From the NCBI GenBank assembly GCA_018697195.1, contig CM031878.1, forward strand, positions 71,080,772 to 71,144,771: DNA of 64,000 nucleotides. The letters are read 5' to 3'. Below the pieces are notes generated by a model. It did no database searches, was not told the origin of the DNA, and saw only the letters and a program-made list of their open reading frames with translations. This DNA comes from Certhia americana. Lineage: Eukaryota > Chordata > Aves > Passeriformes > Certhiidae. Below are positions 47,932-63,200 of the stretch, piece after piece (position 1 is the stretch's first letter; every line of letters starts with the position of its first letter). The translations under genes were made by a program, and so were the position numbers.

Positions 47932-48578
47932 CTGTGGAAACAAACAAGAATTTAAGCACCTCGTGTTGGATCAGGGCTTTAAAGAATCCCTGGAAAGTGG
48001 ACGGAGCTTTTCTACTCAAGCGTCTCACTGTACCTGAGGAGGCTGTGTTTCTAAGCAGAAACTGCTCTGCAAAGCCAGCTATTCTTCAGCCCATGCCTCA
48101 GCAGGGCCACATCTTGATTGAGGATAGACTTAAGCTATGTGTGCAACAAAAAATTTTCTGCCTCTGATGCTTATATGCAATAAAGATGCTTCATCTCCTG
48201 CACTGCTTGACAGCTGACAAGAGTTTTCCAAGAAATATTTTATTTTCCCGTTCTTTAGTTTACATAATTAGATGATGACATGATGACACACACCATAAAT
48301 AAAAAAAAAAAAAAGCAACCCCACACTACATTATTCTGGTTAAAAAGAGATTAAGAGTTATACTACAGGACTGATTCATACCCTGAAGAGTTGTGAATCA
48401 AGTGAAGAAACACTGAGAGAGCTTGATGGAGCATTCAGAACATGTCATTGGGCTTTACCATAAAAATATGCACCTATAAATTTAGGTGTTGTAAAACCAA
48501 TACTCCAACTTGTGATAAAATAAGGAAGAAAAGAAGTGTCTAAATACAGCCTTTTTTTAATCTTGTGTTCCACTGATA

Positions 48579-48628
48579 CATTCATTCATTCATTCATTCA
48601 TTCATTCATTCATTCATTCATTCATTCA
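48579..48628. repeat. (ATTC)n tetranucleotide microsatellite
   Basis: About twelve perfect CATT/ATTC units in a row. No other content. Confidence 0.96.
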
Positions 48629-51600
48629 GATTTCATGTACAAAAATATCCCTAAATCTTTAAGATAAAAGGAACTATTGGGACCTTTGGATACCATGAAA
48701 AAAACCAGCACATAATACAGTAAATACTTCATAATTCCACAGCAAATTTCACAGAGACATTGATCTGTAGGGGAAATCAGTGCAAAAGTGGGGTTTTCTT
48801 TTCATCCCTTCCAGAGTTTCAAACCTTTGATGCTGCCTGCCAAAGATTCCTTTTGAACAAAGCTATTTTACAGTGGTCTGTCAGTCATTCAAGATTTATG
48901 GGCAGAAAGTCAAACTTCATAACCTACATAGTCTTTGAAACTTAATTTGGCAAACAAAGTGCTAACTTGCCCTTCTGCAGCACTATTTAATATTAGATAC
49001 CTGTGTCTCCTTTCTTGATGCCAAAAAAAGCATTAGAAAGTCTTAAATGTTGAATTCCTCATTTTTTAACCAATAGAAAAATGTCACAATAATTAATTTG
49101 CCTCATCAGATACTTGCTTTCAAATACAATTTCAGTTGCTATAAATGGTTTGAAGTGGGGGATCTGTTGCAGGGTGATAGAGTCCATAAGGACTACTGAT
49201 TTATTACACTCTGTGTGTTATTCTATTATTGTTTCAACACACAAATTGGAATTTTGGCTGATTCTCCATTTCTGTAAAGAAAATAACTGAGAGACCAAGT
49301 TAGACCAAGAATAAGAAAAAAATAAAAATCAGTGTAAGGCAGTGACTGACACTTTAACTGAACAAAGTTTCATATGGATGGCGAAGGATAAAAATAGCAA
49401 GAATAAATGCAATACAATGCAGACACTATCTGCACTATCATAACTTACAGCAGAATGCATACTAAAAGACAGTACATACAAGCCCAAATAGAAGTATTTC
49501 CATCTAGCCCTGGTTAAGCCAATAACTCTGTATGATTACTGACACAGCTATATCTGCCTGCAGACACTTTCTTTATGCATTTCCTCCATTTGTCTTTTCA
49601 GTCACCTCTTACATTTTCTCTTGACTGTTAGTTCTCTGGGGTAGAACCCGTTTCTTTATATTTGTTGCCATTTGGGGCCCTTCAGAATGCCCAAAGAAGA
49701 AATAAGCAGCAGAAGCAAATAGCATGCTTGGAAAAACAGTTTCCCTCTAAAGTTTTTAATTAAAAGCAATATATACACATTAAAGGGGCTAATTCCTTTA
49801 TCTCTATGTAATTTTTCAAAATGTCACTTTGCCGGTTTAAAAATTTTGCCCTTGTAAGTACACTGCAAATTGACAAACAAAATGCCTTCTACACAAATTG
49901 AGAGAAATTATTTTCTCCTTGAAATTGCTACAATCCAATGTACAATTCTTTTCTGAAATGTACATAAGGAACAACAGTTTAATGGGAAGAACTTAGGAAG
50001 CAATCCAATTCTTCCACTTAAACTGTATTAATCTACAGTATCAGTCTGTAGGCTAACAATCCAAACCACTTGGCTCACAGTGAGACTCCGGAGCATAAGA
50101 ATAGCTGCTTTCTGTTTCTGTTCCTATCATCACAAGATCCACTATCTAACAGTGTGTATGCTGTGAAGAAAGCAGCACAGTACCACAGACAGAGCTGTGC
50201 CACTCCACTTTAGAGCCTGAAAAACTTGTCCTATGGGTGATTCTGCACCATCAGTCTCTACTTCTCATTCAGATGTGTGTACTGCTCCGTGTAAATCTGT
50301 GTGGGAGACAGCTTCCAGGAAAATGAACAATGCCCAGCACGCTTTCTTTGGGATTTCATGTATATGCTATTGGGCCAGATCGGCTTTCTTTTACCTGGGG
50401 GAAAAAACCCAACTGACAAATGAACTGACATAGATCGGCAGGTTTATAAGCATAAGAAATTCTCTCTCCTTCTTAAGGGGATTCTTTTGGGGAGGAAAAG
50501 AGGGAGAAGACAGGAAAAAAGCATAATTCTCTGTTGCTTTGATGCCAACATAGTTGCTCAAATTCACAAAATGTGTATGCAAAATATCTGCTTTGACATG
50601 TCAATAATTCAAGTGGACTAGACACGTATCAGTGTCTGTGCCAATAAATTAACACTGAGGAGGACTAAATTGCATCCAAAGGCAGCTTTTTTCCAGAGGT
50701 AACTTTTCAAACATATTGTCAGTTTTGCAGTTCTTACAATGTCTGAAAGAGCCATACTGATTCAGTGGAATTTCAGTAAAGTGCTGATTCAAGAAGGTCA
50801 CAATTATTTTTATTATAATTTTCATTGTGGTTGGGCCCCTGGGATTTATGCAAATGTTCTCACTTGCAACTGTGCTGAAACTACTTTCAATCAAAAGTGC
50901 TTGTGAACAGTGCCTGATGAAGATGAGTAGTTAGACAGTGATGCCAAGTGAGTACAGGCACTGTCTCAAAATAAAAGTTTTGCAAACATCAACGAAGAGC
51001 TCTCCATCTTTCATGCAGAGATCTGAACTACAATTCAAGCTGGTCTGCACTGGTTGAGAGACAACTGGGTCTGGGAACTCCAGTTCTTCCTGTTTCAAAA
51101 CATTATTACTCTTGTTGAAGAAAGGTACTGGTGACAAGAAGAGGGAGTGTTGATGGCCTTTTATTATCAGGCAAGCTATTAAAATACAGCAAATATTCAA
51201 GAGCATGTTTTATAATCTATGTCTAATCCCGTGATTTGCAGCCATTGAATTAGCAGTGTAGATTTGATTTTTTCCGAGCTTCTAAAAAACCTACAAATAA
51301 TATTCTTTTTGCATTCCTAAACCAAGGAATATTTGAATTTTTTGGAAAATACATTGGTACTCTGATTCTTCTTTCTGAAGCTGATGTTTCAAATATCAGT
51401 GTAAGACATCTTGTTCTGGCCAGTTATGTGTCCCTTCTCCTTTTTGTTGTATTATAATTAAGCATGAACAAACCACATGATCTCTTAATGTATATAGAAA
51501 TCAAAGTTTTGCCTTCTGAGGTGAAATATGTTTCTCTGTTTGTACACTTCAGGCCAAAGACCAATCACTTCTAAGTAGGATGTTTGGATACTGGTACAAT

Positions 51601-51640
51601 ATAGTTGGTATTACTATTATTTTTACTTAGTCAGTCTATG

Positions 51641-51671
<31 letters not shown>

Positions 51672-51684
51672 GTACATGTACATG

Positions 51685-51731
<47 letters not shown>

Positions 51732-51741
51732 NNNNNNNNNN

Positions 51742-51837
<96 letters not shown>
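51641..51837. repeat. (TATACA)n hexanucleotide microsatellite interrupted by an assembly gap
   Basis: Runs of TATACA with a short TACATG-variant patch near 51669-51690. Ten N bases occupy 51732-51741. All four long open frames across it are repeat translations (YTYT, YIYI, MYMY, CICI types). The true array length is unknown because of the gap. Confidence 0.97.
51732..51741. other. assembly gap of 10 N
   Basis: Ten consecutive N inside the hexanucleotide array. A round-number gap in a repeat usually marks a collapsed or unsized join, so coordinates to the right may be offset from the real chromosome. Confidence 0.99.
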
Positions 51838-54800
51838 ACCACCCACATAAACATGCTTGACATAGGATCATTTACATTTGCAAAATTCATACTGCTGGCA
51901 TGAAGGAGTTCCTGAAGACAAGAAAGCAATGATCATTTCAAAACAAGGAGAAAAGTCTAATTTTGCTGTTTCATATTCCTTCCACAATGGTTATCCATGG
52001 CTATTCAAGCCAACAAGAAGCCACCATGATGAGCTTTGCTTTTTACTGTCTGATACTTTTATCATTTACAACAGTCTGGGTGGAAATGCATAGAGAATAT
52101 CTGCTTTGCTAAGGAGAGAATTACGTGGCTCCTGCCACAATAAGGTCATTTTATCTACAGCTTGTTTGTTCCTGAAGGGTTACACAAATCCCATGAAAAA
52201 TCTAAATGGAAAAGCAAACTTCCTGGTAAACTCCATAAAAGTGTGAGGGCAGATTTGATCCAGAGAATAAATTCAAAAGCAACAGCAATGACTGCAAATG
52301 CATGCCTCTAACAAAAGGGATGCTCTTCCATGTTAGAAAACCTCCTACCTCATTGCTTTAACCCCAGTGTATGTTCAGCTAATCCCAGTGGAACTCTAAG
52401 AAATATCAAAGTATGCAACCATGTTAGAATTTTCCCACGGCACAGTAAGACTGCACTGTTATGAATAGATCTTGTTATATTCATTTATTACAAAACTTCT
52501 TTCTACCATGATGGCTTGTGTTCATACACAACAGCTGCACTTCAATCCACAAATTATTAAGCTTAATGTGAGAATCACTGGACAAAATTCCATGGTTCGT
52601 GTTATGCATGAAGCAAGGCCAGAAAAACCACTGGCCCTAAAATCCTGTGACTCTCTTCAACAAACTCTTTCATTTTCACAAATATGTAGAAATAATTTAT
52701 TCTTCAAAAAGACAGTCCATCAAGAAGGGACAGCATTTAACCAAACATTGAGGAAAGTAAAAAGTAAAGGCAGATGAATTTGAACAACTGCATAAAGCAA
52801 AATGCACAACAGGAAAAGCAGCAGCCTACAAGAACTGGTCCTGGAAATACTCAGCAAATAGCTTTTAGAATCATAACCAGCAAAAGCAGAAGTGCCATTA
52901 AAAAGCAGGGGAGAAACTGACTGGTGTTTCATGACAGAGGTTAAAAGATTGGAGATTGCTCTGTGGTAAGAGCTTTAAAGACACACAGGTGATTTAGGAG
53001 CCCAAGTCCTACTCCAGTGTCTCATCAAAAGGGAATCACAGAGCAAGCTCTGCCCGTACACAAAAAGCATGTATTGATCTACACAGCACTTGCCATGCTG
53101 AAGGCAGAGCACAGAGACCAGTTGGCCAACCTGCCTGCTGTTCCCTGCTATGGTACAGATTTGCCATGAGATGTTGGCAAGCATCCTTCCACCCCTTTGG
53201 CTAAATTTAAATTTGGCTAATTTTCCTTTAGAAATCTTTGAGTGGAAAACACCGCCACTGCTATTTACCCTTTTAAATTCATAGTTCCTAGAAAGTGAAA
53301 GACAAGAGTTCTGTGCAAGTCAGAGGAAGGAATTAGGAATAATGCAACACCAAAAACAAAAGAGAGGAATACAACCTGAAGGCTGCAGCTCCAAGAGAAT
53401 GAGGAAAGTTAGGCTGGCCCCAGCAGAGCCGTTCAGGAGAGCATCTTTTGTCTATGCCTGCCTGTGTGGTGTGTTAGCTGCTGCTCAGCCACCTCGAATG
53501 TCTGCATCAGGCAGCAGAAGAGCTCGTGCAAAATGCCTGGTCTGAGCAGTGCCAAGGGGATCAGACAGATGTGAGTGAACAGAAGCTCAGCGGGTGCTTG
53601 GGAAACTCAGGAGAGATGAGACACAAGTGGCTATCAGCAAGACACAGCATGGAGTGCCAGACACTGCAACTGAATTGGCAATGGCAGGGCAGTGCCTGGG
53701 ATGGACAGCTTTTTTACCCATGCTGTCTCTTTCTCTACCAATTGCTGCTCAGTCACCTGAATGGTGGTGCAGGTGGCTACAGAGACTCAATGCCAGCTCC
53801 ATGCCCATCATCACTACCAACTTCCAACATCTATTCGTGACTGATGGTGTGGCCATCATTCATCTTTCTTCTCCTGTTCTGCTCCTGTTGTCTCTACAGC
53901 TGGCCATACATTTCATGTGGCCAAAAAAGCACTCTTGCACTCCAGGTAGCTGGCCCTTACACCAGAGAGACTGGTGCATGAACACATTGGGGTAATCACC
54001 TGAACTCCTTTAGATCTCATGGTAACAAGGGGTTGATCCTGAACACTGGTGCAGGGAGAGAGGCAGTGCCCAAGGGAAGCCCACACCTGTCTGGCAACAC
54101 TAAAATTACGTCTACGTAAGCATCACTCCCTCTCATTTGTACACATCAAAAAAAGTTCTCCCTGACTGTATGAGGACTGCATGGGTGCCCTCTGCTATAC
54201 ACGCTTTACTAGCACTTTAATTGGATTCAGTACTGCTTACTCATTGCCCAGCTGCTGTGGGCTGCATGCCAGGCATGACGATCAGGCCCAAGGGAAAGAC
54301 ACCAGTAAGAGTGATTTTTCCTCATATAGTAAGCAGCAGTACCTACCTTCATTAAAAGGAATAACATGAACTTCATTACTAGTTTAATGAAACACAGATC
54401 CACGGGCCATGCAGATTTTCTCCCAAAGACTTGCAAAAATGCATCCAAAATAAAATTTGTGCCCAAACTCAAAGTATTTTCACACAAGCTTCAGGGGTAA
54501 TTGCTTATTTTGTTTATGTTTGCGTAAATCTGAGTCAATACCAACTTTTCTCTCCCCTCATTTGCACCTTTACAAGGCCATACCTCGCACAATAATGTCA
54601 CCTATGACAAGTGGCATCACTGCCTCCTGCCTCAGAAAGCAATAAACTGAAAAGATCTGGACAAGTCCCAGGCAGCAGTGATGAGCCTCAGCCTGTCAAA
54701 TGGGAGTAGCAGGTGTCAAGTCAGTAGGCAAAACTCAGCATGCTTAATGCTGGCAACCTGTCGTGTCAAGATCCACATTGCTGCTCCCTCTAGTGCAGCA

Positions 54801-56004
54801 CAAAAAGAAAATGCAAAGAGCAAATGGAGGCCTAACTAGAAGAACCCCTCTTCTGACCTGAGTGAGACATCTCTGATGACTGCAGCATTAATAGGATGCT
54901 GCTGTTCAGAGGGGAAACAGTCAGAAGGAAGATGAACATCTCCCAGATGGAATTAGAAGTGTCTCAGGCCTATCGATTTTGGTTGTAACCTTTACTGTAA
55001 ACAGTCCACAGGGGCCTCATCAGCCACCTGTTCAGTGATATTTGCATTGAAATATAGAGCCAACGCAAATGAGAAAATGGCCACAGTTCCTTGCTAAAGC
55101 ATCTGCTCTAGCAAGATGCATCTATCTGTGCATCACCAGCAGCAGCACAGGTCCAGGTTTTAAAGGAAGGGGTAATGCAGTGGCACTAACTCTCTCACAT
55201 GGCTCTGAAATAACAAATGCTCCATTTGTCATGATGTTGATGGTGGTGGTAGTGATATTATATCATGCAATATTTCACTTTCTAATAATTGCTCAGTTTT
55301 ATACTGAAATCAGGCTTGCCAAAACTGGGAGGAAAGCCATCTGTGCCTGGAGGATGACTGCCAGAAACATTTGCAATTTTATTTTGGGGTTATAAACCTG
55401 CAGAAGGAGGAATGGAACAAAGGCAATGCCTAAATAACTTCTTTATTCTTTCACTCAACACTCCCAATCATATAGAGCAATAGACCTAACTCTGGTACAG
55501 ATTGGTCAGTCATTACAAAGATGTCTTTCTTATTTTTAAAAGTCCCACTCATTTAAGAGATAAAAATAGATCTATTGATTATTTGTGGGACTTCAGCAAA
55601 ACTCTCTCAAGATTCTGAATTGATTTGAGAGCTAAATGTAGCAATCACTGCCTTTTGACAGGAGAGAACATCATCTCTAATATATACTTTGCTGTTTCAT
55701 TTGGCATGCTTAATAAAAAACAGATACACTACCAGCAACACCATTACTCTCTCCGACACTCATTTTGCCTGGGAAATATCAGTGCCAGTCAACTGACCTT
55801 CTATTGCTTCATCTGAGAGATGGAATAAAAATTATGTAGCTGCAGGTGACCTGAAGATGTAATGGGAGAAAAATGTGTCCCTCATTTTTTTTCTTCTCCT
55901 TTTGGGCAGCAAAGGTAAAACACCAAATCCGGTATGTCTTCACAACAACTTTTACAAATGTCACAGATTAAAAGTTAGACACAGCTCTGCAGGCATTGTC
56001 TCAG

Positions 56005-56252
56005 CTGCCACATGAACATTGCAAGGGCATGTAGAGATAGGAGAAGGGGAAATGGCATCAGACCAAGAGGGTGCTGAGGCACTGGAGTAAGTTGCCCAGA
56101 GAAATTGTGGAGGTTCCATTGCTGGAAGTGGTCAGTGTCAGGTTGGATGGTCCTTTGAGCAACCTGGTCTAGCAGAAGGTGTCCTTTCAAGGGTGTTGGA
56201 AGTAGATGATCTTTAAGGCCCCTTCCAATTTCATGATTCTGTGATTTTAGTA
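56005..56252 (+). mobile_element. CR1 LINE 3' tail fragment (plus strand)
   Basis: Features in CR1 order: GTTGCCCAGAGAAATTGTGG, AGGTTCCATTGCTGGAAGTG, CAGGTTGGATGGTCC, TTTGAGCAACCTGGTCTAGC, AGAAGGTGTCC, GTAGATGATCTTTAAGGCCC, CTTCCAATTTCATGATTCTG and TGATTTT. It is severely 5'-truncated, as usual for CR1. The minus-strand ORF over it is spurious. The 5' limit is approximate. Confidence 0.93.
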
Positions 56253-59200
56253 TCCCCATGTTTAAATCACAAATAACACCCCTTTGTCTTTTGTTAAAGC
56301 AAGAAACACCCAAGCACTTAAATATGAGTCCCAGCTGTATTCTTCAGGACACTTGTCTCATTCAGTAGAAATTGAAGTGTCCATGTTTTAATGTGATGAA
56401 ACAGCAGAGAAATGCAAATCATCACATTTAAGTCAGCTGTTAATCAGAGCACACTGCTTAGCAGTTGTGCAATTTGGCCAGTTCTGCTCCTAAATCCATT
56501 TATGCAAAAACTGACTCATTAACCTGCCTTGATTTACCTGGAGAGAAATTGCAAATTTTGTCAGGTTATTGGTTGCCTTTTTTTCAAATGACAACCAACC
56601 AACTTTGTCATTAAGTGTTTTGACATCACATTAAACTACACACCTACCCTAAAACATGAATGAAATCTACTGTAGCACTTCAAATACTGAAGAACATTAC
56701 CATTTATACAATACTTACTCCAGTAGTGGACAACACCGTATCTGAAAGTGACAGTCACTACTGCAAAGTGCACCAGTGTTCCACACTGCAACAGTTTAGT
56801 CATGGCAGGTGACTCAGGCCAAACCTTAGCATCATATTCTGGACAGGGATGCTCAGCACAAGGACACAGTGTGGTCAAGCAATCCGAGTTATTTAAGGCA
56901 GAAAAAAGGAAAAGACTTTTTTTTTCTGAAAACCTGGCAAAGTCTTCAAGAAAAATTATGTTGCCCCTGACAGATGAAAAGAAAAAAGTCCAGATATGAA
57001 AAGAGTTCTCTATGTGAATTTATAATTTTAGCCCTTAATTTGATTATGAATCAGTTACATCAAGTTTCCTTATACCTTGCAGAAAAGTATTAAAGAAAAG
57101 CATGAAACAGACTACTACAAAAAATGCAAAATGTCCAGAAATGAAGGATGACCACAAAACAAATGTAATCCCGGGGGGAAGATACTAAAATAGCTGTGGA
57201 TAGTGTGGATACCTGTCTACAGGTAGAAGGAAAAGTCAGAAGACTCCGAGTATTAAGAAAACAAAAATTAACTAAGAACATCACCTCTCAGCACCACCTC
57301 TGAAATGTCTCTCCCTCAGACAACCATCCATGCCTGTGTGCCCATCCAGTGAAAGATATTCACCCAAATCAGATCACAGGAAAGGTTTTCCTGTTAAAAC
57401 TTTAGAGTAATTTCATAGATCTCTGTCTTTCGTGACTACTTTTCGTTGCCAATGGTTTTTTGCTGGTATTTTTGGAAGCTTTGAAGGAATGTAATAAATC
57501 TGACTCTGAGACAGAAAATCTATGTAGTTTGCTTTTCCTCTGAGATGAGCATGACGCTTACAACAATCTTGCACCTGCAGCTTGCTAGTAATTGCTAGTT
57601 ACAAGTGGGGAACTCTGAGTTTTGTTCTGTCTAGATTAATGCCCAATAAATTCCCAAATTTTATATCACACAAAATCCAAGCAGCTTTATGGACAAGTTA
57701 ACCCTGTAAAGTACCCTATCCTCAAGAATGCCCTTTGAGTAAAGAGATCACCTCCATATGCCAATGTGACATATTTTTCACTGTCCTCTTAATTCTACTG
57801 CTTCAGAGTTATGAAGAAGACAGAAGGCATAGCAAGAAGTCACCAGATACCTAAGAAATACACTATTTCCATGATAGTGGCCAGACAAATGGTACTGTAT
57901 GTTAAACAAGACATAAGGCTAATTACTGTAATTCAGTGTATTTTAAGGGAAAATGCTATATGCAGATATAACCAAGAAACCTCTGAATATGAAAATCACA
58001 ATTCCTGTAACTAACAGAATAGTTCAAGATAATTTTAATTATTGAGGGTCTATTATTGAGAGGAAACATCAAATATCTCCTGTGATTGCACAGCAAACTT
58101 AAAATTGAGGTGATGTGGGTCAGAAAAAATAAGAAAAGACATTATAGTTAGAGTAAGATGCAACACAAATACACTACTGACACACATTCACCCACATACT
58201 GAAGAATACAAGCATCTTTACACATTTGTTCACACCTGCTTCTTAGCACAGCATGAGGGAATTAGAGCAGCATAGAAAAGGAAGTCAAAGCAGCATTGAC
58301 AAATGGCTGTAGTACAAGTCACAAAAGCAGTTGCTCTGTTATTATTTGCTTTGCTTCTTTGGACAAGCTAGGGAGAAAAAGGTTCAGTGTAGCAAGAGAG
58401 AACTAGCCCACTGAGTATGACTGCCTGAATGGGGCATGATGGATGAGCTTCCTTGCAGATAGGAAAAGCCTCTAATCCATTCTCCAGCTCATTGCTAGAG
58501 CGAGGCAAAGCCATTCTCTTCTGCGGGAAATAACCTCTGCCTTTTCGACACCACGTGCAGGGTTTTGCAAAGGACAATCCAGACTGTCACCCAGATGAGA
58601 CTGCAGCCTGTTTCTAGGTCCCACACTAGGGCAGGCTCAGCTATGCAGCCCAAAGCCCTGAAGCAAGACAAAGATGTTTCTATATTGCTCGTGCTTCCTA
58701 TGTCTATTTTAGGAATGATTGCAAGCATTCAGGTTCCAACAACGAATAATGAGTGACACAGGAAGAGAAGTCATTTTCATGGCATCAGTACTCAGCCAAT
58801 GACTGAAACCAAAACTGAAACACTTCTAATACTACAGATAATAATTTTATGGAGCTGAAAAAGCCTACTCTGTGTGTAACAGCCAGATTTCATGCCAGCA
58901 ATGAAATAACATCCATCAGCATCAGGATGGGAAGACCCTTGCCTGGGGTTCACTGATGAAAGCTTGACACTAACCAATATACCAAGGCTTTCTCAGACAT
59001 ACAAGAACCTTTTCCCAAGCCTCCTCCTCCCCCACACACTGCAACTTCAGTCTGTAATGGTGGGTGACACAGGAAAAGCAATGATTCATTAGCTGACTGC
59101 ATCTAAGTGAATTCAAGAAAACTGCTTCATGAGTAGTAACGAACAGTTAAGGGTTTTAAACAACTCTTCCAGGTGTTTTTTAACCCAAAGGAATCGTTCC

Positions 59201-60209
59201 TAGCTTTCCCAACAGAACTGAAATTCCTGTGCAGAAACAAGGAAGATGACTGCGTAGCTGACAAACTGCTGCTGTTATTTCTTACTTTGCAGTTCTGCTG
59301 CTTATGTGATTTATATCAAATGCTGCAGAGAGAGTTTCCTCTAACTGTAGGTTGGCCTCCATAATATTATGGACATTGAACTGATCAGCTGCCAGGAGCT
59401 GATCTACAGCCAAGACCCAAATTCCTGCCAGCATTTAGGGAAAAAAATGCACAAAAGACATTAGCCCAGAGAATCAAATTACTTTTCAGTGAGACTTAAG
59501 GCTGTATGCACGGACTCTGCTGAACTCAGTAGAAGAGAGTGAGGAGATCCAGGCAGGCATCGAGGTGCAGCATGCTCAGCTGGAATCCAGTCTGTCTTCC
59601 ACGAGCCTGACCCATGCCTTGCAGGTTGTGGGTCCCTGCACAGTCACAGAGCAGTGACTCTCCAGCTCACAGCACAGGCACACAGCAGTTACAACTAAAG
59701 GGCATCGGCTTGCTTTTGTTTACGCCAGTGAAAATGCTGATGCTGACATTGCTAGATTGTGGAGCGCTGATTCCCGCTGGACTTCAGAAAGGCCTGTGGC
59801 TGCTTTACAGCTTGTACCACCTGCATCAGCTCAAGAATGAGGTTGCTGTACCTATTTATAAGCCTTCCAGTTATAGAGAATTGTATATATTTAACACTTT
59901 CACTTTAACATGAAAATACACATACTTGGATGAAGACTCAGTTAAATGCTGTTAACTTTACATGGGTTTTGGGCAAAGTCTCCCATCTAATATTAGGAAA
60001 TGGAATTAACCACCTCCAAATTCCCTGTGGAATTTGAGGTTATATCTAACCTTTTAAAAGAAGAAATTCTTCTTTTGGTTTGCATTCCTAGTCTCCTAGA
60101 GGAGACTTGATCATGTTCTACTGTACTTCTTTTTGTTAAAATTTTTCTGTGAGCAATCCAAAACAGAATTATTTTTCTGTGGTAAACATCACTACACTTG
60201 AAGGATACA

Positions 60210-60211
<2 letters not shown>

Positions 60212-60246
<35 letters not shown>
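60212..60246. repeat. (AT)n dinucleotide microsatellite
   Basis: About seventeen AT units followed by ACACA. Alternating AT of this length can extrude a cruciform. Nothing else is inferred. Confidence 0.95.
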
Positions 60247-60251
<5 letters not shown>

Positions 60252-63200
60252 TATACTATACAGCTTGAAGTATAAGAGATTCTTTGCATGAGCGCCCCTA
60301 TATTCAACATATGCTTATGAAAAAGTCAATTTTGCAGTGTCTATGACCATTTATATTCAGAACTTCTAGCATGCTGAACAACCTCACCAATAATGCCAAA
60401 AGAGTGAACTACAATGGCTCAGTAATAATGGATTTTTGGGAAGTCTTCTCTCAACGACTTGCTACAACAAAGAGATCTAAAGAATACATTTTCAGGCACT
60501 TCCCTGCTTCTGATGGAAAAATGTATCTTTGAAAGAAAGCACTTAACCCACAAAATCTTTTCTGGAATCTCTGAAGGACCTTGTTACCTGACATCTTGGG
60601 GTTATTAGCACCAGCTTTTCCTGGACATCAGCCATAGAGGCACCTTGATGACACAGACCAGAGCTTCTAAATGCTTTGGCAAAACTTCCAGAAAGGAGCA
60701 AGATCTTTACTTAGTTCACTTACCAGCAAGCTATATTTCCTGCATGTGAAGTCAGAAAATGTCCAGCCACAGAGCAAACAGCACCCTAAGAACATGCCAG
60801 AGAGAAATTTATTTTAAAACCCTCCAACACATGAATATTGATTGTGTTCTCTCATGTTTCAAGCACAGAGAAAAAAGCTGTGAATTTAGTGATAATTTAC
60901 CTCATTATACACCGATGCCTACCATCACATCACTCTCCCATGCAGAGCTAGAAAGAATTTTTTTTCTGTCAGAAAATTATCGTGCCTTTTTTTCCCTGGG
61001 ACCCTAAAAGTACTACTTACTGTCCCAGGCAAGAAGAAACGACCTGCACAGATCTGCATGGAGGAGCACGTAGACAGGAGGGGAAACACAAACCTATGAC
61101 TTGCACGATGAAGTCGCAAACTGGCAGTGCTCCACAATAAAGTGATTTTACAAAGAATGGGACTGGTTTGTGAGACGGAAAAGTCTGATGCCTCCACAAT
61201 GAAGACTGGGTAGAATGCCTGTATCCTTCCTTTCTGAATCCCAAGGAGCTCTCCACAATGCTTTCTCTTCCCAGCACTGACATGTAGGGTCTCTTTCTCG
61301 TAAAAGGATTTGGCTTCCCTCATGCAAGAACAGATTTGGCTTTCCTAATACCGGAACAGATTACTCCCCTTCTTCACACACACCCTTACGTTTCCCAAAA
61401 GCTGAGAACACTATTTCTGCTGCAGGCTCATGGGGACAGATTGTATCTTCCCTCCTTTTTTGGACAGCTTAAAGTAGATTGCTTGTGCTTCCCATAAATA
61501 AAAAGCTAGCACTTGATGTTCAAAGAATGACTAAATTTGGAATGTATCTTTTAATGTACATTTTAATTAAGCTGACTTAAGTTTCTCTTAGCTGAATGTT
61601 AGAAAGCTCTGAAGGCAGGTATTATACTGAAAAACCAGAGTAGAGAGATGTGGTTGCTTTCTCACAGGTGCTAGACAATGAAGAAGATGACCAAACTTCT
61701 TCTTCCTGGAATCCACCAGGCACATTCCTTCTTTTTCTGTCATGGAGACAGATCAACTCCCGTACTCCTTTTCGGTCAGCAGAGCTGGGCACCCTCCCTT
61801 CCCTTGACCTGCCAAAGATAAGTGTTCCCCTCAGCCTGGAACAAAGTCTGTTGCCCTGTTGTAGGTTCCCCAGGGGCGGGACACAGTCATCCAGAAGAAT
61901 TTTGCCTGACTGGAAATGAAAATGAGGACAGAAATCTTTTCAGCACAACTTACACTTCAATCTCTTCTCTTGCTCTGCAGACACAGAAGTACACAAGGTC
62001 AAACATATTAGGACAAAAATTCTAAGCCATGCATCCCTTGTAGGGTCCTCCTGCCCAGTTCTCAAGTGGAATTAATTGGAATGTGCGAATCCACATGCAC
62101 AAACTGAAAAAAACTGTCATTTCCAATATGCTGCTTTCAAGGTATTTATACTGCAAACACAGACAAAAGGCACGCTCTCTTTTATGACAAGCCTGAAATA
62201 AAGCAGCTGTAATTAGCAAAACCAGGTATGGCATCTGAGGTAGCACAGTTTGCAATGCAAAGAAAGAAACCTCTCCTTTGGGCTTATTCAGCAGCAAACA
62301 GACATACACTCTTCCTTCTTAGAATTTTTTTGCTTTGACTCTGCAAATAGATCTACCTATACAATAGATGGATGAACTGATGATTTACTACAATAGCAAT
62401 TTGATTATTGACTGCTGCTTTGCCACAGACACACCACACATCATCTACAGTCAAGCAATGTCCTGCACCAGCTGAACAAAACTCTGCACTTGACAGCCCT
62501 GTCAATGTTATCATTTCTATTGCTGGATGGACTCTCCTATAAACTATATGACCGTAAATTACTTTCTGTCTGCCTTTGTTGAAAAAATAAAGTTTCAGCT
62601 ACAACCCATACGGCAAAATACAACTTGGGATTAAAACAGTGCTAGCAATAGAAAGAAATAAAGGAACACCATCAGCAGATATTACTGTACTGGGGCTCCT
62701 TTTGGTTAGTCTTTCCTCAACTTGTATTTTATTTCAAGAATGCTAGGTGCTGTGAAATTCTTATTAAAAAAAGGCCTTGTCTTCATAAATTGTGCACGTA
62801 GACAACACACACATACATTATGGATAAGGAGATTTTAAACCAAAATTGTATAGGTATCAGAAAAGCTTTTCCCAAGTGCAATTCTCCTGATTCAAATACA
62901 TAAGTCTTCTATGGCCCCTTTTTCTCTAAGCAAATATTTTAGTTACTAAACTGCAAAAATACTGATATTTCTACAGCATTTCTACAGCATAACAGCATTA
63001 TCATTGACTTCCAACAACCCAAATTTGTCACATCAACAATCTGGGCTCAAATGAAGGCATCCAACTGCTGACCTCCAGCCCTGTACCAAGTCCTTAAAAA
63101 CTGAATCATGCACACATGCACACAGATGGGATGCATTTCCCAAGACAGAGGAGCTATTGCTAGCAATTGCAGCGGGGACATGGCTTTGGAGCACAGTTTT

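Noticed and set aside
50931..51206. Minus-strand 91-codon ORF with a hydrophobic N-terminus
   Set aside because: It resembles a signal peptide at first sight, but there is no family motif, no splice context and no neighbouring exons. It is AT-rich intron composition.
51605..51929. Four overlapping ORFs with YTYT, MYMY, YIYI and CICI repeats
   Set aside because: They are translations of the TATACA array across ten N bases, with no coding meaning.
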